Shown one piece after another: positions 50,101 through 62,582 of a stretch of DNA of 64,000 bases. Location of the stretch: positions 78,000,520 through 78,064,519 of the forward strand of contig CM069432.1 in assembly GCA_035610365.1 (NCBI GenBank), given 5' to 3'. Position 1 is the first letter of the stretch. The number at the start of each line of letters is the position of its first letter. Under the pieces are notes generated by a model that saw nothing but the letters and a program-made list of their open reading frames with translations, was not told the origin of the DNA and did not search any database. Made by a program: the position numbers and the translations under genes. This stretch comes from Aquatica leii (taxonomy: Eukaryota > Arthropoda > Insecta > Coleoptera > Lampyridae).

Positions 50101-53100
50101 TAAAGGGGTAAGTAATATCAAGGCACACAAATATAAGGGTTAGTAGATCGCTCTTAATGAAATCGAGGAGAAAACTTTCAAAAAAATTATAGCATGGTAG
50201 GAAATCAATACAAACGTGTACATATCACTTCAAAATGGTTTTATGACAACATAACCTTAAAAAAATATGTAGACATTCCTTCATCATTCCTTATAGGAAA
50301 GTCGTGTGGTGCCCACACCAGTTTTTTTGTGGAGGTTTTCTTCCATTTATGACGTTTAAACGAAATTTCTTACTTCAACAAACAATCAACAAAACTCATT
50401 AATTAAAAAAATATTTTGATTATGAACACTATTGCCATTGCTTATTAAATCAAAAGCTGTTAAATTTACACATATAAAATATTTAGAAGTCTTTTAACAT
50501 ACATCGTAATACGAATTGTAATAAAAGTAGAGAGGGAGGTCTACGCGTGACGTCAGCTCATCACATGACCTCGGCAGAATAAATCGAACGATCGAGCAAT
50601 CCTCTACATTTACTATCCTTGGTCCGTGTGTATTATATAATGTAGCTGAATTGTAAATGATAGCATTGTTAGCTATTCTAGTCAAGAGTGAAACACGCAT
50701 AATACAATCTTATGCGAATTAGAGAAAGACAACTAAATGCCTAAATTGTGGAACGCCGTTTTACTTTTTATTGTCCGTTTTTATATGTAACTTATAAAAT
50801 AACTTATTGTACATATTAAAAATGTTTGTTACAATTTAAATGTTGCTTTGAAAAATTTTAGGGTAGTATATTGTAAGTTGATTTAAAATGTTACTTGAAT
50901 AAAAATAAATATTAAAATTGAAGTAAGTTACATTATAAATCCTCGAGTTTTCATGAATAAATTAAAATGCTAGAATAACTTTTAGCAACTAATATTTTAA
51001 ATGATAGGAGTGAAATGTCAGTTGATAATTTTAATTGGTCGCTTCTGGTCACTTCAATCGGTGGCGTCATTTAGAACTACAATGTACATGTATTTCCTTA
51101 TGCTGGAATAGTTTCAAGAGCTTCCACCGATCACAGCGATGAATTAAAATTATCAACTAACATTTTAATTAATTCACCAAAATTAATTAATTTCTAATGT
51201 TACTTCATTTATTTTCAACGGATTTTTTTATTCAAGTAACATTTTAAATCAACCAACAGTTAAAAACATCAAGTTTTATAAACCAACCATTTAAATGCGG
51301 TAAAAATCAAAAATATACATTTTAATGAATTCTTTTTGTTACTTTATTGTTTTACTATTAAATACTAAATTTGTTTTGCTACAATCTTAAACAAACTTCA
51401 ATTTTTAATAAGTTTATTTTTATGTTTGTCTATTTATTTTAGTATACATTAAAATTGTTTGTTAAACAAACTTAACACATTTAAATTGTTAGGTGAAAAC
51501 GTATTTACTGATGCAATATATTTTGCTAAAAAATTTCAAACAGTCATAGTAAAAGCTTTAATTTAAACTGAGAAATAAAGTATATGAACAAACATTTGAA
51601 TTCATGTAACACTTTTTATTAAAAAAAAATAAAATAGAATAACATTTAAATTGGAGAATTAAAATATATGTTGAATTAACCCTCTATTTCATTTTGTCCC
51701 CATTTGTGACCATAAAACAAAATATGTAATCTAATGTGAATGCTCTATGCAATATTCTGTCATTGTGCCCATGGGGTGGCCACTTGGGAACATCACACTA
51801 CACGATTGCCCTGTTATCCAGCAGATGGCGGACAGTGGTTCGGTTGAAATTAATTATTTTAGAATTGCATGCGGTACGGTTCTGCCATTTTAGTGGTTAT
51901 GTTTTTGGTGTTTATTTCTACTGTGGTTTTTAGTTGTAAAAGTGGTAAGTGTTGCTTATAAAATTTATATTTATTATGAAAATATGTTCTGTATTGCTCT
52001 GTACTTGTATAATACTGTTATTTCATACCTGGCCATAAAAAAACCAAAAATTGTTGATGTTCCCTTTCAGGAACATCGTGCGAGACGGTAACTAAAATTT
52101 TTTTCAATGAATTTTATGGGCACAGAAGTGCTGCGCCAAAGTGTCATGTTCGAGAGGTACCTTCAGATAGTGAAGATTCGGTACTTGACGATGATATTGA
52201 AGGTGATTTTATTTTTACTGCTGTATTATTATTGCTAATACAAATAAAACTTTTATCAAAGCCAATTTGTAGTCAGCTTAATAAACACAATGACTTGGAT
52301 TTTGATAGCGAAGATGAGATACCACTAAGTCAACTTATTAGTAAAACAGCAAGGCCTATTACTCCTCTTATTTCACCTGTCCTACGCACTGCCCAAAATA
52401 AAAATAAGCAGTTGAAGTGGAAAACAGTAACTACAGAGACTGAGGTAGATAGTGTGAAATTTGAAGGGAACAGTTTTTTACCTGCTGATATACTAGAACT
52501 CAACACACCATATAAAATTTTCAAATTCGTTTTATCTGATAAATTCTTAGACGAGGTAGTGCATCAAACGATTTTGTACAGTACCCAAAAACGACCTAAT
52601 AAACCAATAAAAGTATGAAAGAAAGAACTTCAAAGGTTTATTGGTGTAATAATATGGATGTCTCTCATCAAACAACCTAACACACGAAGATATTGGACTC
52701 CTAGTACTAGAACTTCTCAAGTTGCTGATGTAATGCCGGTCAATAGGTTTGAAGAGATCAAAGCATTTATTCATTTTACTGACAATATGACTGCTACTAA
52801 AAGTACAGATAAAATTAATCCACTTCTGAATCAAATAAGAGATGCTTGTTTGAAAAACCTCTTGAGGAAAACGCATCCTGTGACGAACAGATAATCCCTT
52901 TCAAAGGTCGCATTTCACTCAAAACATATAACCCCAAAAAGCCCCATCAGTGGGGCTATAAGATGTGGGTGTTAGCAGGGGTGAGTGGATTTACATATAA
53001 TTTTGAACTATTTTCCTCAGCATCCGAAGCAGAAGTTCTTCCACAGGAACCCAACTTAGGTGCTGCCAGTAATGTGGTTGCTCGCTTGTGTAGAGTTGTA

Positions 53101-56100
53101 CCTAAAGATAAAAACCACAAAATCTATTATAACAACTAATTTACTGAGATACCACTGCTGGCGTATCTAAAAACACAGGGAATAGAAAGCGTTGCAACCG
53201 TTCGAGCTAATCGTTTACCAGGATGTACATTTCCTTTTGAAAAAGAGATAAAGTTGAAAGGAAAAGGAGCAATGACTGAGCAGCTTACAGAAGTAAATGG
53301 AGTACCCATAAAAGCTTTTCAGTGGTACGATAACAAAATAGTGTCTCTTGCTAGCACATTTTGTGGCACCAAACCCATTGCAAAAGTAAAAAGATTCTCT
53401 CGAGCTGAGAAGAAGAAAATTGAGATAGATGTTCCCGATGTGGTACAAGTCTACAACAAACACATGGGCGGAGTCCACCTGCAGGATTCCCTTTTAGGCT
53501 TATATCGTTGCGGCCTAAAAAGCAAGAAGTGGTACCACCGGATCTTTTACCACATGATCGATGTTACAGTAGTCAACTCTTGGCTACTATACAGAAGAAT
53601 CAAAAAACAAAGTTAGATAAGATGCCGTTAGTTAATTTCAAAACTGAAGTTGCAGAAGCAATGTGATGTTCATTTGTGTTTCCATTCAAAAATGAACTGT
53701 TTCGTAAGTTTCCATACATAATGTACCTACATATAACCTAATTTCTGTTTTTACCTGTTTTTGTGTAAAAAAATAAATAAACTAATGGTTTATTACTGGC
53801 TTACTTTTATTTTTTATAGCAGTGTAGTAATCAATTTTGTTCATATTGTTCACAAATAGGAACATTTTTTGTTTTTCAAAAAACAGTGAATTAAAAAATT
53901 TCAAAATTATTGTAATGGCAGTATTTATAATAGTAGCACATTTTACTAGTGAAAAATAATGTTTGTTAAAGATATTTTTTTAAAATAATAATTCATGCAA
54001 TAGAGGGTTAAAATGTTACATGAATTAAAATGTTGATAATGTTAGTTCTTCAATTTTAAATAAAGAATTGAAATTACCAATAAACATTAATTCTGAATTA
54101 AAATGTTTGTTGATAATTTTAATTCTTCAATTTTAAATCAAGAATAAAAATACCAATAAACAAATTAATTCTGAATTAAAATGTTTGTTGATAATTTTAA
54201 TTCTTTAATTTTAATTGGCGCTGTAGGTTGCGGAAGTTGTGAGTACTCTAACCGATGGTATATAAACTTGCAGTACGATCTGGCTAGTTTTTTTTATTCT
54301 TGATTTAAAATTGAAAAATTAAACTTATAAACAAACAATTTAATTCATGTAACATTTTAATTCTACAATTTAAATGATTCGTATTTTGTTTTGTTAGTTA
54401 TATAAAAAGTGTTACATGAATTAAAATGTTTGTTCATATACTTGTCTTCTCGGTTTAAATTAAAGTTTTTAATATGACTGTTAGAAATTTTGAGCAAAAT
54501 ATATTGCATTAGTAAATATGTTCACCTAACAATTTAAATGTGTTAAGTTTGTTTAAGAAACAATTTTAATGTACTAAAATAAATTAACAAACATAAAAAT
54601 GAACTTAATAAATATTGAAGCTTGTTTGAATGGAATGGAATTAAATTTAGTAATAAAAAACAAAACGGCGTTTCATACTAAATAGTTTCTGCGGTTGTCA
54701 GCCAGGTCCCCTTTCGCGTACTCAGTGCAATGCTCAAGTTATTTATTATATCTCCGCAACACCTGTTTGTAAAACAAAGAAGCTGGAATGCACATTTCTT
54801 TTCACATACGACAAACTTTGCACTCGATTTTATAGCTGTTTGATAATATTCGTTTGTAACGAATGTCAATGACTTTCACAAGTTAAAATTAATGTGTTTA
54901 ACTACATATTATCGTTTTTGATTCATAATGGCGGTAGTACAAAGAATCTATGTATGATTTATCTGATGGGATTTGTGGATGTGAAGAAACTAATAGATTT
55001 TACTGTTTTGTATGTTTACTATTTTCACGCGATTCATTATGGTGTAAAATAATGGTGTTAGCGATCTAAAACATTTAAAAGAAAAAGTGAAAAAGCACTC
55101 TTTACCTCCGGATCACATGAAAAATTCGATCAATCATTTTGCTACTTGTAAAGATAGATGAATCGATCTTAAATAGCATTTTTTTGGATATTTTAAAAAT
55201 GACCCTCTGGTATGATGTACCACCAGCCGCGACTGACTTTAATATGTCGAATGTATATATTTTCTTTGTTTGACACATGGAGGTATAAAGGTTTGACAAA
55301 ACGCCAAAACGCAGTAAATTCAGATTGTTCGTTTTAAGCACGCGTATGCGCATGTAGTACGCTTTACGCGTACGCGTCAAATACGGACCCACCTTTAAAC
55401 GTCCTGCTGCTTATACGTTGCCGTTGGCGGTATCCGAAAGTAAAAAAAAGGATATAGTTTTTTTTAGTAAAGAAAACATTTTGCAGAAGTAAAGTAGAAG
55501 AAATGAAACAGAAAATGACTTTTGGTTCGCTAATTTTAAATCAAATTTTGGTTTAGCTTACAGTGATAACATTTATAGCTTAAAGAAAGATTACAACTTC
55601 GAATGAATCGAAAGTTTTTTCTAATTTTGACTTTAATTCCCGACCAGTCCAAAAACCTAACTTTTCGAATGCCAATATCTCCTAAAACAGCATTGGGGTA
55701 ATCGTATTATGTCTAATTACAACTACTTTCATTGTGTCAAATTGTGAATGTATTTTATATAATATTCGGCCTTTAAAAGAAAATTAATAATCGAGTACAA
55801 TGAGATTTTATAATAAAGATATACATTTGAATAGTGTTGTTCCATAAAAGACAGTTTCCAAAGTATTTCCGAGAATTAATTTTGAAGGCCTGTTTATTTA
55901 CTAGATTTATCTCAAGCCTCATGGCTAATGAACGTGAACAAAATATCAGCCACTTCAATTACCTCTATGCCACAGTATACTATTAAGTATACATTTTAGT
56001 ATTAACAGATAAAAACAATGGAAATGAACACACATCCTATTTTAAACAAATTGTCGAGAATTGTAAAAATTATAGCCATATTGTGTAAAATTTATCTATG

Positions 56101-56321
56101 GTGTAAATTTGAAGAAACTTAAAACTTACAATTTTAGAAAGTTACATAGAAATACTAGATTAATTATAAGAATTTGCTTTGTTTATAGTAAGAATGGAAA
56201 GTAGTTTTATATTCATATTATCATGTGTTTATATTGTATTTGCTTTGATTATGCATTATCGAGAAAAAGATTTGATTTTTAAATAATTAAAAAAATTTTT
56301 CCTGGTTCAATATTATGCTAC

Positions 56322-56400
<79 letters not shown>

Positions 56401-59400
56401 CAGCTATTAAACTGAAGTCACGTTGTACAGTGTACAATGCGAGGACCGGTAAAAGTAATTACTGTAGAAGCATCATAACGTCAGTTCAATTTAGTTTTTA
56501 TGATAGGCAACAAGAAAACCACAAGTATACTCATAAATATCTAAAAATGACAAAGTTTTTTTTTGCAAGTATATTAACACAAATTGAGGACAATATTATC
56601 TCTCTATTAAAATGAGTACCGTATATATTTTTGGATATCCCAGTATTGTAAGGACCGTTTTTGGTATATACAGACTTAAACTGGTAAAGTGAGACCAATG
56701 CCTTGTTGTCATAGTTTACATCTTATCAACACTACGTTGACGATTAATTATTGTAAACAAATAATATTGCTAGTTAACATGGGATGTGCACAAGTCAAAT
56801 CACAGCAAATTTTTAACGGTCATTTCTTACACATTCAACAGTGGTAACGCTACAAGTACTTTTTTGTTTTGTTAAATCGCATTTGCGTACAATATTTTTA
56901 AAAATAATTTTAAATTTAATTTTTTTAACACAATATTAAAACAAATTACTATTTAACACTTTAATTATCCTTTAGCATATGTAAAGAGAAAACAGATATT
57001 TTCTGATCAATGCTTGAAATCTTTTTTCGTATCTTATTTCTTTTGTTATTTTTGTTATTGTTAAAAGAATGATTTGTTTACACTTTTTTTACGTAACTTT
57101 ATCTTAATTGCTATTAGGCTTGTCACACGTATAAAGCTTATTTTGCTAGACGATAATTTAAGAATATTAGTGTAGGTAAAATGCTGTTTTTAAGTTTGCT
57201 ATTGTTTTTCAAAGTAAAATATATTAAATTTTTTGATTAACGTAATTCAGATTTAAAACCGAACGATCGACATAGTAAACCATTACTTTGCATCACGGTG
57301 ACTCAGATTAAATTTTATTTTTAATGCATCATTTGTGTTTGCAGTAAAAAAGTATTTAATGTACTTATTTAAAAATTTGATTATTTCTTCTGGTATTGCT
57401 AAGAACAAGTTGTAAATCTTTATACAAATGCTTTATTTACAACGTTTCGATGTTACACATGATTTTAAGTTAACTGTGTTTAGTCAGCTATTGTTAAAAA
57501 AATTGTATAAAATTAGTGTTTATAAATTACCCGTTACTATATTAAGAATAGTGAGTTTTACACATAATGAATTAAGGAATTAATTAATTAGCATTTTTTT
57601 AATAAAAAACTTTTTTTATTTGTTGCCGTATAAAGTTAATATTTTGAAAACTGAGTGTACAGTCAAATTTAATACTGGTTGCTGAAATCTTTTGAGACTT
57701 TGTCATAATTTAATTTTTCTACGCCAGATTTAGCTTTTAACCTTCAAAATCAATTTTAAAGGTATCATTTTACTTTTCTATTTGTTTAGTGCTAGTTTTT
57801 AATAGCTGTTTTATACTGCGGCTTTTGCTTTTTTTTTCATTTAGTGCCTTTAATCTTTTTTTTTAAATCTATAAATTTTATATCTAGAACTTGTGTATCT
57901 GGTCTCACTCATAATGAACTAAAAATGTACGTAAACCATAACAACAAAAGTTTTTAACAGTTTTAATTTGCTTAATGGTTTTTTAGTAAGTATGTTAATT
58001 GCAAGATTGTATTTGTTGTTGTCGCACATTTAGCATGAGAGAAATATCTGAAAATGTAGTGTATATTAATATTAATTCTAAAAGTCTAACAGTTGATAAC
58101 TGACAATATCAATTTTCGAATTTAAATAACCTAAACTTTAGTTAGAGTTCTTCTGTCTTAAATGTTTTCTATTTTTTAATCTATGATATTACTATAATGT
58201 CAACAATAACCAAAAACTTAACAAACATATCCTTGATTCAAGACAAAATCGCAAATAACTTTTCTAGTTTAAGTTAACACGTTTTAAGATTTACAATTGT
58301 AGGCAAACTATTCGATTGGGCCTGTTTGTATTCATATATCATATTACAAAAAGTATAACAATTTTAATAATGAAAATTTACTACTAAAACTCAGATGATG
58401 ATAATGAAAACGCTGAGATAAAGCACGTTAAATTTAATTTTGCCCGACGAAGAACTTAGACTAAGTTCGAAAACTCGCATTTATATTATAAATAAATAAT
58501 ACACCATTTACCCTAAAAATATTTTAATATGTTTTATGGTGAAAGTTTTATGTCTATCCTGTTATTAATAATTTATTATTTTAATAATTTGCTTATAATT
58601 ATTAGAAACAGCACTCATCCAATAAAGAATATCTGTTAAATAACGAAGTAAGTAAAATATTTCCTAGTACGTATCATTAAAATAATTTTTCATTAACAAC
58701 GATAGGTGAGTGAAGTACCTCTGTCGACAACGGCGTCGGCAGAGAGGGGCAGGGGGGGCATGGCCCCTCACTGGCTGCCTCTAATAAACTCGCGGCTCGT
58801 TCTGTTTTGAAAATTTAAATTAAAACTTATGCTATCTCGATAATTTCTATAATTTTCCAAATTTTAAAGAAGAAATAAAAACATGGTCCTACTGCAAACA
58901 AAATAACAGTATTGAGAAAGCCAACTTTTTCGATCTATTGAAGCAAAGTAAGGACTTTTATCCCAGTGTTCACACAGCAATTCAAGTATTCTTGACTCTT
59001 CCATGTACTACTTGTACTGTAGCGCGTTCATTCAGTACGCTGAGACGAACTAAGACATGGCTTCGCTCTACCATGTCCAACGACCGCCTAAACGGACTTT
59101 GCATGACGACCCTTCATAAACAAAGACTTTTAGCAAACAAAACTGAATTTATTGAAGAAGTATGTGATAGATTTGCGAAGAAGGGTTCTCGAAGATTATT
59201 ATTGTTATTTAGTGAATAATTTTTTTAATTTTTTTTCTTTCAATTTATATCTATTGAAAAGGTCTTCATTTGTTTTAAAAATTTGTGTTCATTTTTTTTA
59301 TATACACCTATATTGAAATAAATGTACCTAATTAAAAAATAACTTATAATTTTTGGGCTCTCCTCTGGAAAAGTTTCTGGCGACGCCCCCGTCTGTCGAC

Positions 59401-62400
59401 ATTGTTCAAAATAAAAAGAAACATGTTTTAGAACCATGGACGGACGACCAGAATAAACTTCGTTATCTTATTGTAAAAAACACTTAAGAATGAAAATTCC
59501 TCCCAAAAAAATTATTGTCTTGACTTAAAAAATAAAAATTCCACACTATTTTTAAACAAAAGCTAGCAAAAAATCAAGATATTTGTCGTAAACAGTTACA
59601 ACAAAAACAAATAATATTTTTTTAAATTTTATATACTTTTATCCACAGTATTAAGAATATTAAAAGCATCAAGTGATAGGTACTCATCTGCATTATATAA
59701 ACTTAAGTGCTTGCAGGAATTTTTAATACTAAAATTTTAATAATAAATGAAAAATAGTAAATTAAATAAATGAAGTCACTGTAATACATCAATGGTGATT
59801 TTTTATCTTTAATCACTGTAATACGTTTTTGCAATGTACTTACAATTTTTTGTAAACCAAATTTTTGATATTGTTGGAGAGAAATAGAAGTGAAAAGTTG
59901 TTTAATTCATTCAGTATAACTTCATATCCATATAATATCGCTATATTTTTTTAGAGAGTAATAGAATAAGCTACTAATTTTTTTAAATTGCACTTTATTT
60001 TTTACTTTCCTATAAGGAATTTGCAATTGCAATTTTTTTCAAAAAAATTTTTTTGAAGAATTTTACGTTTCAAGGTCTTCTGAATCAGAAAAACGTATTT
60101 TTGACAAAAACATTTTGGGTGTCTATGTGTAACGTTGTACCCACGATAACTCTCGAACCAAAAGTCCTAGTAACTTGAAATTTGGTATGAAGCTGACTTT
60201 TCATATTCTGATAAAGAAACCGGAAGTGGGTGTATCCGCCATTTTTAACAGTTTTGCTTATATAATTTTGCACGAATGTAAATTATTCGAATTATTTTTA
60301 TAGTTCCTTATCGAGACAATACTTCCTAATAATTTATTCAAATAAAATTTTTTTCTATCAACAGTTTATTAGATATTCAATTTACAATTTAAAGTGAATT
60401 TCATAATATAATCTACGTTCGAATCCTGCCTGCAACGATTAAAAAAAAAATTTTTTTTTCCATAAGTTTGCGTTTCAAGGTCTCCTAAGTCAGAAAAAAA
60501 TATTTTTGACAAAAAAATTTTGGGTGTCTGGGTTTGTGTCTGTCTGTGTGTAACGATGTACCCTCGATAACTGTCGAACCAAAAGTCCTAGTAACTTGAA
60601 ATTTGGTATCGAGCTGGATTTTCATGTTCTCTCGGCTTTATCAAAAGATAGATCTGATAAAGATACCGGAAGTAGGTGTATCCGCCATTTTGAACAATTT
60701 TTCTTATATAATTTTGTACGAATGTAAATTATTCGAATTATTTTTACAGTTTCTTATAAAGATAATTCTTCCTAACAATTTATTCAAATACATTTTTTTC
60801 TAACATTAACAGTTTATTAGATATTTAATTTATAATTTAAAGAGATTTCCATTATATATATAATATAGGTTCGAATCCTGCCTGCGACGATTTTTTTTTA
60901 GAAAACATAAATAGCCGGTTGCACAAAAGTCTGGTTAATTGGCGATTTACTAATCGTTTTAAATACAAACATATCACTTCAAAGTGGTTTTATGACAACA
61001 TAACCTTATAAAAATACATTTCTTTATCATTCCTTATAGGAAAGTCGTGTGGTGGCCACACCAGTTTTTTTATTTAGAGTTTATAATACTTCATAAAACA
61101 CAGTAGCTGTAGTCTCAAATTTTCTACATAAAAAAATAAATCTTATACTTTACAATATCTATAACATTGTTTATAAATACACATATTCTTACTGTAAACT
61201 TGTTCGAAAAGAAATTATTTTATTGAACAGACTTGTTTCATTCTAATCTAAAAACAATTTGCAAGTTTTGCTTCTTTATTGTTCTAGAGTCTTCATCTAT
61301 ATTAAGATTTCTTATTTTATTGCAATACGAGAAATAGTATTTTAAGTTAATGTAGAATCAGAAATTTCAAAAAGATACATAGTATTCTATTTAAAATAAC
61401 AAAGTATAACTACTGATTATAAGCGACTTTCGGCGTCGTAGTTAAACACCCAGAGAGCAAAGAGAGAGTAGGACCAGGCTTAAGTCTGGGTGTTTAACTA
61501 CGACGCGGTCTAAACCAAAAGTCGCTTATAATCATAAACATAACAACCGCGAAAGCTTAAGATTTTACAAAGTATAACCAATATTAGCAATGAGTAAAAA
61601 AATTAATTAAAATCTATAAAATAAATAAGTAAGTAAGACATTAGATTTTACGAACCAAGTAAATTGAATTATACTATATAGGTTTAATTCAAAAATCATA
61701 ATTTTATGATTTATTGCCAAGTAAACTTACACCTAGCAATTGCATTTTGTCTATTTTCAGGTAAGAGATATCGTATCATATAAGTGACAAAAAATATTCA
61801 TACAGGTTTTTATAGCATATTACCTGAAAATGGGCAGTCGATGTTAATTAATCAAATATAGAAGTTACTAACGAATTGTGTTACGCAATTATGCTGTTTT
61901 ATTTTGTTTTTATTAAAATTAAGTTATATTTGTTTTAACTGCAAAAAAATACTTTTTTTAACTTTAGAAAAAAACCTATAAATTTATAAAATAGTTTAAT
62001 ACACATTTAATACCAAATACTATTAAGATACTATTAAGCAAGACATTTACAAAAGTAAAAATACCAAACAATTTACGCATAAACATTTAGAAAATTAATG
62101 TAAGTTTGAGTTTTACTGTCTTGACTACATATACTATAAAATAAAGAATTAAAACAAACTGCAATTTTGCAGTTAATATCAACCGCACACAGTTGCCACT
62201 TCTGCGGTCCTTACTTTGTACGTTATACGTTAATCTACACTACAAGTAGTATACACGTACGGAAAATATACTCTCGAAGCAGCGCCCTCAAACGAAAAAC
62301 CGGTGAACTAAGTTATACAGTTTTAAAAAGTTTTTCGCATTAAGTGAGGTCCACACTAATTTTTGTAAAAATTAAAGGAAAAAAGATTGTGGAATGATTT

Positions 62401-62513
62401 AAACGATTTTAGAGAACTTTAACAAAGTGAGGACTGTATATAGGTCCTCACTTTAAGTCGGACCTCACTTCAACCGTAATTTTCATGCCAACGGAGCTCA
62501 CTTTATACTGTAG

Positions 62514-62582
<69 letters not shown>

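Larger units (their letters stand above)
50750..54685. mobile_element. Large AT-rich palindromic (fold-back) repeat complex, split by piggyBac
   Basis: The outer edges carry the same inverted motif: AACGCCGTTTTACTTTTTATTG at 50751 and, reversed, AAACGCCGTTTTG at about 54676. Two palindromes are nested inside. In 50877-51254, GTTGATTTAAAATGTTACTT pairs with AAGTAACATTTTAAATCAAC around a core (51030-51160). In the second, a left arm of about 285 bp (51345-51625) pairs with 54404-54685 (for example ACAATTTAAATGTGTTAAG and its complement). A 2328-bp piggyBac copy (51680-54007) sits in the middle of the second. The core resembles those at 54180-54290 and 63725-63855. No coding potential. Confidence 0.65.

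Noticed and set aside
55320-55440. CpG-rich patch with alternating ACGCGT words
   Set aside because: Considered as a CpG-island promoter, but no exon or transcript start can be placed beside it inside PEX13 intron 2.
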